A stretch of 64,000 nt of DNA from positions 496,001 to 560,000 of the forward strand of contig JAFCMP010000379.1 of NCBI GenBank assembly GCA_017506865.1. Direction: 5' to 3'. Source of the DNA: Tribonema minus (taxonomy: Eukaryota > Sar > Xanthophyceae > Tribonematales > Tribonemataceae). Under the pieces are notes generated by a model. The model was not told the DNA's origin. It worked only from the letters and a program-made list of their open reading frames with translations, and did not search any database. Positions 22,923-34,426 of this stretch are shown piece by piece. Each line of letters opens with the position of its first letter. Position 1 is the stretch's first letter. Both the position numbers and the translations under genes were made by a program.

Positions 22923-24981
22923 ATGCTTCCAGATTATGTCGTATCTTCACGCTCTCACCAGCAGAAACTTGTGGTCAATGATTCTCCTGCTCTGCACGAT
23001 AGGCCCTATCGGATAGGGAGTTCGGATTTTCCGAACTTCAACTCCATGATGAACTTAACCTCTAATCTGTTCGAGTGCACGATGTGGGAGACGAGTGAGG
23101 ATGACACAGAGCCCAGCAGTGCTGATGACGACTCGGATGATGACGAACTCGAGAGCTTGTATACATCCCTAGAGGCACAGCTCAAGAGGCTCTTGCAGCT
23201 GCCCTGGCTCGCGCAGCGACAGAAGCCACCACTCTCTGCTGAGGGTAAGATTGATTGAGCTCTTGTCGTAACCTTGTTGTGTCTTGCGCTTAGTTTGCCC
23301 CGCTTGGTACGCGTTTTCCACTCGTGTATAGCCACAGCTTCGAGCTCTAGCCGCATCCTTGTTTAGTGTTTGCGCGTAATTCCGCAGTGGTTAAGTGTGT
23401 TAGCTCGAAACTCACTGCTTCTGATGCTGTCACCTGCCACCGCATACAGTGCTAGAGGGCGCAAGCGAGCAGCTACACGTTTTTGCAGCAGAGATCCATG
23501 GTCTGCGCATGGCGGCAAATGCCATTCCGGACATGCGCGGCGTGACAGCGCTGCGCGCCGCGGCAGACATGTTAGAGGATCGGCTGGAGCAGGTGACGGG
23601 CCTTTGCGTGCAGCACCAGCAGCAGTGGCAGCAGGAGGAGCGAGAAGGTTCGCAAGCACATCAGCGCCAAGCCCACACTCTAGTTGGCAGCAGTCTCGCA
23701 GCTGTGTTCAATGATAAGCAGCTTGTCGAGCTAGTGCTAGGCTTTGTTGGGCCAGGCTACTGGCTGTACGTTGCAGGCGTGAGCAGGTTGATGCGCGGAC
23801 GCTACATGGCTGCCGTGGTGCATGATTGGCCTGAGCTCTACGTCGCACCTCCGCTGTTCAAAACCTCAATGAGCAATGCAGCGGTGCAGTCAGCAAGCGC
23901 ACTTAGCATGGCAGCCAAGAGCAGCGGCACCTACAAGCTGTTGCAGACCCGTGCCGTGCGCGAAGCTGTGGGGCGCAGCGTGCCTGGAGCTTCTTGACGT
24001 GGCTGCCACCAAAGCCAACATGAGGATAGACAGAATCATGCTGCTGGGCGCTGCGCCCACCGCCAATGTCGCCTTTCTCATCAAGTTGATGAGCCATTGC
24101 GACGAGAGCGATAGCATCGTTGGCCGCATTTGGGCGCTGTTTGGCGCTTATGCCGTGGAGAACGTCAACCACTGGCAAGCACTGCTGCTGTGGCTGGTTC
24201 AGCAGGCGAAGCGCAATTCGTGGCCGGAGTGGTACACTACTGCTCTTTGTCACCGCTCTGCCCAGATAGGGCGCTTGGAGGTGCTGCAGTGGCTGCTCAG
24301 TGAGGGGACACAGCTCTTTGGGCCATTCATGCCTAGTAAGCGGTTTATTCAAATGAGTTACCGCATGTCTCAAGTAGTCTCCAAGTGCTTTCCGGTTTAC
24401 TTTGAGCAGGATTTAAAGCGTGCGCTGAGCCTACTGGACTGTGCAGTATTTGCTGGCAAGCTCGGCATTGTCATGTGGCTCAGTACGCAGGGGGGGCAGC
24501 ACCCGTTCACAGCCAGGACAGCAGTAATTGCTGCAGAGAAAGGCACTTGGAGGTCCTGCAGTGGCTGCATACGGCCCCGATGTGTCCTTTTGAAGCACAG
24601 GCCATCATCACTGCCACCTTGGAGGATGCTCCTCACCCAGTCGCCACGTTCAAGTGGCTGCACGAGGTTGGTGAGCTGCCCTTAGACAGTGCTGCGGGTA
24701 ACACACAGCTCGTGGTCAGAGCCGTCAAGCAAGCAATGACGAAAGAAAGCATTAGGGTTGTGCAGTGGCTGATAGAGAAGGGTGCAGAGTGGCCTCAGAG
24801 CCCTGGCGCGCTGGTAGTAGCGGGCACTTGGAGCAGCTATGACATAGCTCAGGCCATTGAGCTGGGCTGTCACTGGGGGTCATGGCCGCAAGAGGCTTGT
24901 GAAGTGATTCAGCACAGCGGTCTTCGCTTCTATCTGGAAGCAGTGCACCGCCTGGGATGTCCTTGCAACTGCATTAAGTGA
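22923..24981 (+). pseudogene. F-box-like/ankyrin-repeat protein gene, frame-broken
   Basis: Exon 1 (22923-23244, ATG start) is acidic around DDDSDDDELESL. It joins exon 2 at 23450 across a GT-AG intron in phase 1. Exon 2 carries an F-box-like helix pair (LVELVLGFVGPGYWL, then VSRLMRGRYMAAV). Degenerate ankyrin units follow, such as AQIGRLEVLQWLLSEG, AGKLGIVMWLSTQGG and HLEVLQWLHT, to a TGA at 24979-24981. This architecture, common in protists with large ankyrin families, usually marks ubiquitin-ligase substrate adaptors. Two single-base breaks interrupt it. One extra G in the GGGG near 23970 moves the frame from the F-box part into the first ankyrin block. One missing base near 24541 moves it again at AEKG/HLEV. 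Both flanking frames keep the family pattern, so the breaks are recent or are sequencing errors. Confidence 0.75.
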
Positions 24982-25824
24982 CATACCAATCATCTGGCGG
25001 CACAGTGACTCCAGCTGTACACTCGATCTCATCAAGTTCAAGTTGTATATATACATACATACCTTCATAGTATTACACGCCTTTCCAAGGCCAGGAGCTT
25101 CTGCCCACCCAACCTTATAGAATTCCTGTTTGTCTCATGTGTGCCCGCATCTGGAAGACTTGCCCAAGAGCGTGTAGTAGCTTGTGTCATTGAGAAGTGC
25201 CAATGCTACTAGTAGTGCTGCTTGTGGTAGCGTACATAATACTATGCCATCAAAGAAGTGCCAAGTAGCTACTAGTTCTGTTTGTGGTATTCACTGCACG
25301 TGGCATCAACCTGCCAGTAGGATTGCCATGGTGACATAGTGTCATGTGCTGTGATCTTCTCCGTACATATATATACCTACATGTTGCAGGCCCCCTTGTC
25401 ACAACATACTAATATATTGTACGCATACCTGCATACAGTGCATGCATGCATATTGCGTACAGCGCTGTTGTCCGCCTACACAAGTAATGCATCTGCAACA
25501 TTGGTTTGAACTGGCAATTGCTTTGGTGCTACGAACCACCATGCTGTATGGAGACTCCGCAGATATGCATCGCTTGACAATTCCTTTCTCAAATGAGCGA
25601 CATTTGGCATATGCATATGAGTCATGATATGACACCAGCATAAGTCTCATTATCAATGAGTAGAGCATGGTGCTTGTGCAGTGAGGCCGGTATTCTGCCC
25701 CTTTGCGTATGACCAGACACCAGGGGGCATTGTTGGGATAGTATAACTCTTGTACCAGTCTGGCGAGTAGGGCTAGCTTTAGCATCTGTGGTTGGTGCAT
25801 CATGTCTGGCGCAGTATTGTGTCC
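24982..25824. other. Intergenic, no gene seen
   Basis: No convincing coding signal. It contains a short two-copy repeat near 25193-25300 (AGTGCCAA plus CTACTAGT and CTGTTTGTGGTA-like blocks, about 68 bp apart) and AT-rich TATATATA stretches near 25040 and 25370. Confidence 0.5.
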
Positions 25825-26340
25825 ATGGCCTGTCCGCAGTGCGCAACAGCGTGCGCTGCTCCTGCTGCTCCTGCTGCTGCTGTTGATGGTGATGGTGGTG
25901 ACCGTCACCATGCATCTGGGGCCGTACCCGCAGCGCTAGCTGAGCAGGCAATTGCAATTGCAAGCACCCGCGCGAGTTCTTCCACTGCCTTCAGTTGGCA
26001 CACACGTCAGGCAACACGTGTCCAAGCAACACGCACATTTCACAGTCTGCGCTGCAAGTGCGCAGGCAACACTATCTTTGACTGCAGATGGTGTTGTCAG
26101 CTCATGATACCAGCGCATGCTTTCTCACTGACCCGTGTTTTGGCTGCTCTGCATCTCAGGAGAAGAGAAGTCACTGGGCTTGTACCAAACTTCAACTTCA
26201 ACTACTACCAGAAAGTACAGCCTCGTGCGTGCAACTCAGAACAGGCCCGTGCAATGCAAGCCGTGTGGCAGCAACGGCAACAACAACGGGCAGCAGGCAA
26301 CTTGAAGTCCATGGAGCTGCTGAGAGGTGCTTTCCAATAG
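25825..26340 (+). CDS. Hypothetical 171-aa protein
   Basis: An uninterrupted frame runs from an ATG at 25825 to a TAG at 26338-26340. The product starts with Cys- and Ala-rich sequence (MACPQCATACAAPAAPAA), has an acidic/His patch (DGDGGDRHH), and ends in a Gln/Arg-rich helix-like tail (VWQQRQQQRAAGNLKSMELL). No family is recognised. An AG at 26159-26160 could be an acceptor making only the last 60 codons a real exon. It could also be a chance ORF. Confidence 0.3.
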   Translation: MACPQCATACAAPAAPAAAVDGDGGDRHHASGAVPAALAEQAIAIASTRASSSTAFSWHTRQATRVQATRTFHSLRCKCAGNTIFDCRWCCQLMIPAHAFSLTRVLAALHLRRREVTGLVPNFNFNYYQKVQPRACNSEQARAMQAVWQQRQQQRAAGNLKSMELLRGAFQ

Positions 26341-27436
26341 GTGGGTCACATGTGGCTGGCTACATGGTAGAGGGACCAAGTAGCAGTATTGCTGATGATT
26401 GCAGTAGTGTTGCACCGTTGTAGGCAGCAGTATGTGAGATGAGCTGATGAAGGCTAAAGCGTTTGCTGGTGTAGTATGTATAGGACCCCCAGGGACTGGT
26501 TGCTGTTGATCCAAGGGTGTTTGGACATGTGAATCCACAGCTACCACTCGTGGCTGGCTAGTGGTTAGCTCCCAAATTCGCTCGTGCGTTGCAACGCGCT
26601 CTTGGCTTTGCCTTGTTTCGACATCACCCTAGAGGATGCTCACAATGCTGAAGGCAGCCGAATTACGACTTTCTTGCGGGCTGGGCATCCTTGAACATCC
26701 CTGGTCCGCGTAGGATGTGTAGTTTGAGTAGATCCGCATGGCTGCGAGCGCAGCTTATGCGTTGTGCTTGTTTTGGCTAGTGATAGTCTCGTGATCGCGT
26801 GTTGAAGTATAGATGAGGCCTGGTGAAGTTTGCTTGAAGTTTTGGTTCCAGCGTTGCGTGTGAAGTACACAGTGCCTGCAGTAGAAAATGACCGCTTGTC
26901 ATGTGCTTGTCAGCGTGCGTCGCTTTGAGCGTATTGCCTGCATGCAGCGGGCCTCCTGTGTACTGCAGGTAGTGTCAATATTTGCGATTGACACTTTACC
27001 GCAAAGCGCGCATGTCGTGTTGTGCATGTTGAGGCAGCATGCGTGTTTGTTCGTCAGCGACACTGCCTTGACCAGTGCCACGCCCCCCCTGCTTCTCATG
27101 TGTCGACATACTCCGCTCCGGTGGTCATATATTTGCCAACGGGCTTGGCACAACCATCCATGCGAATGGAGGGTAACAATGTTGAAGTGGGTGGAGCTGG
27201 CTTCGGTGAACCAATGCGCGTTGAGGATACCGCTCGAGGTGAGCTGTTGCAGCCAATGAAATACAGACAAATTGGCGAATGAAGGACTGTACTGTCATCG
27301 GTCTTATGATGCGAAAGTGAATCGTGCTCCGCAAGCTCTGTTCAGGCTGGCTTTGGGATGTGTGCATGACAGCAAGCACCAGCGCTCATTCATTCTGCCC
27401 TCTCCCTTGCCTCCTCTCTCCTGTTGTGCTGCACCA
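26341..27436. other. Intergenic, small open frames only
   Basis: No recognised gene. A + frame ending at 27282 is protein-like over its last 55 codons (with PTGLAQPSMRMEGNNVEVGG) and contains a possible GT donor near 27239, but no family is recognised and no start is clear. TTGAAGT motifs cluster at 26804-26840. Confidence 0.35.
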
Positions 27437-27706
27437 GGTCCAATTCCCTCAGCAATAACTTTACTGCGTTACTTTCAGAAGTTTGCCAATCGGCACCTAG
27501 GGTGTTGCGTGGCAGAGGCGCAATTCACACAGGATATGGCTCTGCACAGGCCTGGCACCGCTGCCATCTACATTGCCGAGACTTGCCAGATGCTGGCCGT
27601 GTGCAACCACTAGTACTGCAGCTGGGAGCGGCTTACGCGCACGTTCGACCCATACCGCACAAATGAGCGGGCGGTGGCTCATGTGGCCCAAGACATTATG
27701 CGTTAA
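27437..27706 (+). pseudogene. Unrecognised coding-like stretch with one internal TAG
   Basis: The frame follows a CAG acceptor-like site and reads PSAITLLRYFQKFANRHLG, then EAQFTQDMALHRPGTAAIYI, to a TAG at 27611-27613. It then continues for 30 protein-like codons (with WERLTRTFDPYRTNERA) to a TAA at 27704-27706. Composition before and after the TAG is similar, suggesting one original frame. No family recognised; chance is not excluded. Confidence 0.3.
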
Positions 27707-28490
27707 GCCAACCAAAGCGAGTGTTATACTCGAGTGGTATTATTGGGGAAGGCGGACTGCAGCGGCTCCCGCAGGCCCACATCCTGCAAGGCCGTCAATA
27801 ATGAAAAGGTCAATGCCCTCATGTCAAAATCAGGCTGAGCCTTCTGTGTGTACATGTGCAGCAGCTGCTGCGCTTCTGTGCCTGATGTGTGCTGCATCAA
27901 ATTTCGTTGCACGCTGTCACGCGCATGGTTTGTTGCATGCTGCCATGGACATGGTTGCATGTTTTGTCGCACGCTGCCATGGCCATGGTCCCACGTCAGT
28001 TTTGGCAGCAGTGTCAAACAGGTTTGTTTCGATTATTGACCTTGAAGAATGGCTTCACCATTTTTAGTACCGTCTGCTGCGTGTTGTGCCCCGTGGCGTG
28101 AGTGCTGGAGAAAGGACTTAGGGTGAATACCAGCAACGGGTCCGATTTTTTACGCAGAGAGTTGCTCTATGTGCGCATTTGGAATGCCTTATTTCTTTTT
28201 CTTTGATGGTCATTCAGCGGTACATGTTCTAGCAGCATGACTACACAAGGCATGCAGTAAAACAACTTGAAGCAGGCTGGGAGATTACCTACTGGTTGTA
28301 GCTAGTGCAAACTTACTTGGAGAATGTGGAGAAGCTGCAATTTTAAACTGGGCAATCAGTCCCTTTGGTGGGGAGAACAGCTTGAGCCCTGACTAACCTA
28401 GCCCTTGCCAAGCACCTAGCGTGCCAGAGCTCCTTCAGGCACCAACAAGACTTCTGCATAATCATTCCTTGAAGCCACCCTTTGGTGGCA
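27707..28490. other. Intergenic, no gene seen
   Basis: No coding signal. Around 27909-27987 a short segment with a GCTGCCATG(G)-type core and TTTTGTCGCACGC/TGTTGCATGC-like flanks recurs two or three times imperfectly. Confidence 0.4.
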
Positions 28491-28751
28491 ATGACTACTT
28501 CTCCTCAACTTGAGCGGGTTTGCTACTGCAACTCCTCAACTGCAATTCCTGAACTGCACTATTTACGTGCTCAAGCTGTATCAATGGCGACAAAGCCACA
28601 CACTTCCCCCACCAGTGCCAACTACCCTGAAATTCTGGTGGTATTGGAGCATTATGTCCACTCCCAGCTGCGAGAGCAAGCATTATGCAAATGCAGTCAG
28701 AATAGGTTACCCAGCTGTGCATCCGAGTCAACAGCAGATGGCAGTACATAG
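28491..28751 (+). CDS. Hypothetical 86-aa protein
   Basis: ATG 28491 to TAG 28749-28751. The product is neutral with a central hydrophobic patch (YPEILVVLEHYVHSQL) and several Cys residues near the end. No family is recognised, and no homologous context supports it beyond the intact frame. Confidence 0.2.
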   Translation: MTTSPQLERVCYCNSSTAIPELHYLRAQAVSMATKPHTSPTSANYPEILVVLEHYVHSQLREQALCKCSQNRLPSCASESTADGST

Positions 28752-29970
28752 CAACCCCATTATCTAAATGCGGCCAGTCAGCTTGCCGCCATGCTCATGT
28801 CAAAAAACACCACAAGCTTGACGGTGTGCCATTTTGTGCTACGTTGTGGAGAGAGTGGCCAAGCAGTTTGAATTGATGATAAACGAGGGGCTCCAGCCTT
28901 CTTCTGGAAGTGGCGATTTTCTGTTTTGAGAATTGCAATTTGTGAGAATCCGGACCAGGCGTGAATTAGTTGAAACAATAATGAAATAAAATTGTTGTAT
29001 ATGTACATTTATTGAAACTGACTGTAAGTTGTACTCCGCCCGCATGCTACATATAGGAGCCATGGCGAATCAAGCTGCAGGCATGATACGCTTTGCTGAA
29101 GAGTAGGCTGAGGCTAAAGAGAGCGTTGGCATTGTTTTCTGAGTACATCTATCATCACGTGGATTCTTAAAGTGTACCGCTGTGGACCGGTTCATCATCG
29201 GATCGGGTGTTGTGCATTTGCCAACGCACAGAGCTACATGGAAGCACACTCCAGGCACGACGGCTCATCAGTAGGTGTGGGACAGAGACAGCCATTGAAA
29301 CAAGGTATGTGCCATGGTTCACATTGTTGTTGCAGCAGAGATTGCAATGGTGGCATCACTTTTCACAGGTCGACATTGGGCGCAGGGCATCAAATACTCT
29401 ATGACGCATCAGAGTTCATGGGGCGAACACCAGGCACAATGCTTCACATGTATACTGGCAGTGGTTTTGGACCTCGAACACACACTGAAATCACGTGCGG
29501 CTCAGACGCATAAGATTTCCATATACTTCAAAGTGGTTGTTATTATTGATGCCAGACGCTCAGTCAATGGCGCCCAAGGCCGTTGACTTGTGCATCATGG
29601 CCTTGCACTGCGGTCATGCGAGCTCCATAAAATACCAGCAATATCGCATAGGCGGTATATACACATACGTGCACCAACCGTTTACACTACATACCTTGAC
29701 TCATACTTGAAAGTACCTCGCCACACGCTGGCACCCGTAACATGGCACAAGTAACATGCTGTACTGCACAGGAGCCCACTGCCCTGCCCCCCCTGCATGT
29801 GCCATGTCACCGAACATAGAGTTTCACTGGACCTGAGCCCATGGATAGCAGCCCTCTAAGAAAGTACGCACTTTTAATAGCTATATGTCTCCCACTGGAA
29901 GCCAGATGCAGAGCATTGCCGAGAGCTTGTCTCATTCTGTGCAGCTTCGGCACATGCATCAACAGGCGGA
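28752..29970. other. Intergenic, no gene seen
   Basis: Small frames on both strands with no motif. A strong donor-like GTATGT at 29305 and acceptor-like CAG sites near 29336 and 29369 occur, but I could not assemble a convincing exon chain. Confidence 0.35.
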
Positions 29971-30161
29971 ATGGGTAAGGTGGGCAGTGGCCTCTGCAGT
30001 CTGAAGGTCAGGAGAGAGCCGAAGGCTCAAAAGTTGAGGTTTGCTGCTGCCGCACCATTTGCCCTGCAGCCCGCCATGCATGTTCTCTCCACTCGCGCGT
30101 CCCAGTTGTTCAAGAATCGCCTGCATGCAGTCATGTCACAACGAGCGGATATGCATGCTAG
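29971..30161 (+). CDS. Possible first exon of an unrecognised basic protein
   Basis: An ATG at 29971 opens a 64-codon frame rich in Arg, Lys and Ala that ends in a near-consensus donor (AG/GTAAGC at 30161/30162). The sequence (starting MGKVGSGLCSLKVRREPKAQ) looks amphipathic and basic, compatible with a targeting peptide. A second basic stretch at 30402-30533 (starting MVSSTAEGRMRRLAAKSV) may be a later exon. No family is recognised and the chain is not proven. Confidence 0.25.
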
Positions 30162-30533
30162 GTAAGCACACACCGCCAGCAAATGCTGTGCTTGACATGA
30201 TGTGCTGCCAGGTGGGCAATACTGTAGTGCTTGAGACGGGCCTGAGACCGTTTCACGGGCTATATCTGGTCCACCATCACCTGAGGTGGCAACAACCATG
30301 ATTGCCCTACATAATGAGTGCCAAGCACACCGCTCATTCATAAACACTTCTGCCTGCATTCAACCTGTGAGCACATACGGCAACAGCAGCAGCAGCCAGC
30401 TATGGTCTCAAGCACAGCAGAGGGGCGGATGCGTCGCCTTGCAGCCAAGAGTGTGCGGTGTGAGATGAGAGCGCGTTCGGCGTCGGCCGGCACGGTACAA
30501 GAGGTCGCGCCCACCTCACCATACACAATTCGT

Positions 30534-32109
30534 ATGTGTATATGGATGGATGTGATACGCACAAGACCTGTGCACGCATTGCTTACAGCAACGTTGCACT
30601 TGGCAGTGACTGGGGACAAGGCAGGTCGGGGTCGAGCTTCCGAAACGCAGAGCGTGGGTGCGGCCGGTTTTTTCCCTTTACTGCATGCTCACTACCACAC
30701 ACATGGGTGTCATGTGTCGTGGAGTCTGCATGCAGTACCGGGGCCAACAACACTGAGTGAGTATTGGAGGTTTGCACATCCACCGAGACTCCCCCATGAG
30801 GGGGAGGTCTGAATGGACACTTCTACATCCGCAGACGCCGAGGTCAGCCGTTGCACAAGGCAGCAATGCACAAGAATTTGACCAATTGCAGAGCGCGCTC
30901 ACGTTGCTGACATATCATACTAAACACAACGTGTGCCCTCCCTTAAACATGAGGAATGGCCTCTCATGATGCTGCAGAGTAAGTCTGCTGCCCCTGACAT
31001 CAGGTACAAGGTTGGAACACCGCAGTGCTGTAGACAGACCTAGGCGCTTCTGAGTCTCAAGCACGTCGCTTCCTGGATGGGACGAGAAGCACAACCAACC
31101 CTAAGACCTGCAGCGCTTAAGGCCGTCGCTGTGCTACTGCTGCTGCCGTCTACTTGTCTACCTTACCTGTTGCCAGCTGCCCCAGATTGCCTGCTGCAGG
31201 TCCCCTTGCCTCTACCACAACAACTGCGATGACCCGTCCTCTGCTGCTCACTACAGTAGCCCGGCTTGCGCACACTCTTGCTATTCGCGTTCGTTCGCGG
31301 AAAGGCCCCTCGCAGTAGTCGACCAAGCATCCATACCAGCATGGCAGAGTGGGCAGCTACATGCGCAAGCGCAGGGTTCGCGAGCGGATAGTACTCATCT
31401 TGGTGTGTGCTCGCTTATTCCTCCGTGGCGTCAGCTTTCGTCGATTTGCTGCTGCCAGAGGCGGAAGAAATGGCCTGTAGCCGCTGCAGCTCCTGCAGAA
31501 CCACTTGCGAATGCTGTGGAGGGAATGACACACTCCCCTCGCTGCGGGAGATGGTACTTCCCCGTCGAAATAAATCCTTTGCTACCTATCCCCGCAACAG
31601 TGCTGGTGGGCCTGTGTCGGCAAGTACAAACTGCTTGGCTGCTTCCTGGTACGGTCCTGGCAGTACAGTCAGTCAGACCCTCTGCTCTCTACTCTCTCTC
31701 TCTTTCTCTCTTCTTCCCATCTGTAACCGCAGGAAGGCAGGGCTCAGTAACCCTAGATGTGTCGTTTCTGGGGTTGCAAGCGTGCGCTTTGAATCTGGTG
31801 ACGACAACAGACGCCAACACTTTTTGGCAAGCCGCAAATTGAAGCTCAAGAAAAGACGAGTGCCCCCATCATCCCCCTCGTGACAGCTGATGGACACGAG
31901 TGCGACATTGGTTACGATGCAGTGCAACGCAGGGCTGCAGCAGCAACAGCTGGTGCAGCTGCAGCTGCAGCTGGACAATGCTGTAAAGCACAAGCACTGG
32001 ACCTTTCGTCGTCCATTTTTCCTGCTGCAAGCTATTCAACATCAGTGAAGATCACTGTTGAAGTACAACAACCTGAATAGAGACAAAAAAAACTGGTATT
32101 GCGCAACAG
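30534..32109. other. Intergenic, small frames only
   Basis: Short overlapping frames without motifs, a CT-rich run near 31690-31715, and a CAG/CTG-rich patch at 31931-31978. A 43-codon Gln/Leu-rich frame (ATG 31917 to TGA 32046-32048) and an Ala-rich frame overlap in the patch; neither can be supported as a gene. Confidence 0.35.
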
Positions 32110-32330
32110 TCGCACTGTGGCTGGTACACTGTGATGATGTGTCAGCTGTGCACCTGCATCGTCGGACACTCTTGTGGCCTGGCAGTGGACACTCTTGTGG
32201 CCTGACAGTGTGCAGGACCAAGAGGTCAATTGCCTGCATTGCTCAATAGCCTGTCACAGGGGCATGTGCAGATGGCTGTGCATTTCACGTGGCGTGTTAT
32301 TTGCAATTGCATACAAGATTTTTGATCAAT
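32110..32330. repeat. Dispersed repeat, copy 2 (partner at 20584-20760)
   Basis: Matches the copy at 20.6 kb over ordered blocks ending in GTGCATTTCACGTGGCGTGTT. This copy contains an internal direct duplication of GGACACTCTTGTGGCCTG at about 32164 and 32187. Confidence 0.75.
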
Positions 32331-32441
32331 CAAAGTTCAAGTATGAACTTAAGGAAAAAATTGAAGAACTTAAGTTGAAGTACATACGACAAAAATCATT
32401 GAGTGGTGTGTGTGGGGCCTAGAGCGATCACAAGGGGAACG

Positions 32442-32696
32442 ATGGGTATCGCAAAACGGATGCTGGCGAGGCTGGATGAGTTGAACGGAGCGAAGCCGCA
32501 ATCAAAGAAGGCCAAGAAAGCCCAGGCGAAAGCGAGACTTGCCACTGGAAGCTCAGGCACAGCCTTGGACACGGCAGAAGCTAAGTTGAGGCAACGACAG
32601 CAAGCGCTGTCTAAGACGCTGGAAATATTGACCTATAAGAGCGCAGTCAACAAGCCTAGTAGTGGTGGCAAGCACAAAAAACGATCGCGTAAATGA
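32442..32696 (+). CDS. Small Lys-rich protein, 84 aa, unassigned
   Basis: ATG 32442 to TGA 32694-32696. The product is highly basic, with KPQSKKAKKAQAKARL near residue 20 and a GGKHKKRSRK C-terminus. Between them is a helical segment with regular Glu/Gln/Arg spacing (TAEAKLRQRQQALSKTLEIL). Such nucleolar-type basic tails occur in ribosome-biogenesis factors, but I cannot name a family. The frame may be the last exon of a longer gene: the in-frame stretch runs 13 codons upstream of the ATG. Confidence 0.45.
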   Translation: MGIAKRMLARLDELNGAKPQSKKAKKAQAKARLATGSSGTALDTAEAKLRQRQQALSKTLEILTYKSAVNKPSSGGKHKKRSRK

Positions 32697-33742
32697 CATT
32701 CATCAATATTTTAAAAGCCTGTCCGACAGCTCCGGTTCTCGCTGACCTTGTGTCCTGGCCAGATTTGTGCGATCACCACATCTGTGTTGCTGGCGCCTGC
32801 TGATGCGACCATGTTATCACTGCATATGGTAGCAGTAGCACACTTGGGCCTGCTTTCGTGCCTGCTATAATTCAAAGCTGCTTGATGTACAGTACTGTGC
32901 GTGTCAAAAATTGCTGTGATGTGTGATCGTGAAAGCATGTAGCCCGACCATAAATTGCTTCGTGGGAGGCAGCATGTCTATAAGTATACACACAGTTCAT
33001 CAGCAAGCCATTTACGCGCTGGTATCAGTTGTTGTAAGCTCCTGCCACGTGATAGAGCAGAGCTGCTGCGTGCAGGCCTACAACAAATTTGCCGCGACCT
33101 GCTGCACCTCACACACTCTCGAAGTCAGGGCTTGCCAGCTTGCCAGCAGAAGTATGCAGTGCTCTGCTGCCCTGGTTATTGCTTCATACACAGCACTTGT
33201 TGCATGCAATTTCTCATCATATTTTATGGTTTGTAGCGCCCTGAGAGTTCTGGCACTTGCAGCGGGATTTGCAGCGGGAGGTGTCTGCTGAACAAGTAAT
33301 GTGTGTGCTTTCATGATAGTCCTGGCAAGAAGAAATCGGCGTCGCGATTTCTGAAAGTGCATCACCGGACCTACATGCCACTCGCACAGTCTTGTGATTG
33401 TAAAGCAATTCAGCAAGTAAGCCAGATGTTGCCATGGCTGTAGACTAAGGGTGGTGGTGTGCCAGCCTGTTTGACGATATGATGTTGTCAATACGTATGG
33501 CACTGGTGCCATGAGAGATCTGGCAGCATGTTGCCGCACCATGCAAAGAAACACATTCCTGCCCGCTTGCATGGCCACCGCAGTTGCGTGAGATGCCCAA
33601 TGGCCATCAACTTGTGCGTATCTGGAAGCTCACATGCAATTCACAAGCCTTTGAATTGCAACGTGTGCATGTGAAGAAGCACTTGAATGGCGAGTTCGTT
33701 TCAACGAATTCACTGATGCAGATTGTCAACACGTCACACATC
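32697..33742. other. Intergenic, no gene seen
   Basis: No recognised coding sequence on either strand; several frames of 60-166 codons overlap and lack any motif. Confidence 0.35.
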
Positions 33743-34416
33743 CACATGACACACGACACATGGCCCATGGGGCATGTGAATGCGAACAGGAACAGAGACG
33801 GATCAATGCATTGCCATGGCGCCACCCGTAGTGCCGCACATGTGATTAGCAAGCCATGGTGGCATTGTTCACACTACTCTCTGGCTGCTGCAAGTGGCAA
33901 AAAATCCTGCACACGACAAGTGGCACAATTTGGGGACACTGCGCTAGAATCACAGAGGCAGGCGTATGTCAATCACCAGTCTTTATTCATTATTGCCACA
34001 TGTCACCCAGTGTCCAGGGCTTGAGATGCCTCCTGTAACTCGCCCCGTGCGTATGTCCTTGTAGCCACATCTTTCGCAGCAGCAACAGAAGGGTTCACAA
34101 CAATTGTTATACAGTGGTGCTGCAAGCTTGAATGAATGTTTCATGTAAACGGGTGCACGGAATGAATGCCTCAGAGGGACCCCTGGGTGCGCACTTGTGT
34201 TGCCATGGGTCTGAATTCCTGCAAGCATGCAACAGCCTATGCAACAGGCTTGGGAGTACTCGGCATTCAAGACTCGTCTGATGCCAGATGATACAAGGTG
34301 TGGCGATGGTGCTGAGCACCCTGCTGTCTGCAATTGTCCTGCCCCGCGCCGTGTGCATGCACCGCAAGGGCTCTTGGCAGTTTTGGATCATCATACAGTA
34401 CATCAAGGATTGAGAC
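33743..34416 (-). repeat. Long dispersed repeat, copy 1 (partner 44472-45118)
   Basis: About 670 bp matches the copy at 44.5 kb in the same orientation, in blocks separated by small indels. Landmarks are CATGTGAATGCGAACAGGAA, CACATGTGATTAGCAAG, GGGGACACTG and CCAGGGCTTGA. On the minus strand both copies can encode related peptides, such as GYKDIRTGRVTGGISSPG here and GYKDNSTGRDTGGISSPG in the partner. VSILDVLYDDPKLP here likewise matches VSIINVSYENPELP there. Both are interrupted, so this looks like a decayed coding repeat of unknown type. It ends at GATTGAGAC, 5 bp before the AGTAC where retroelement copy A1 begins. Confidence 0.75.
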
Positions 34417-34426
34417 AGCAAAGTAC

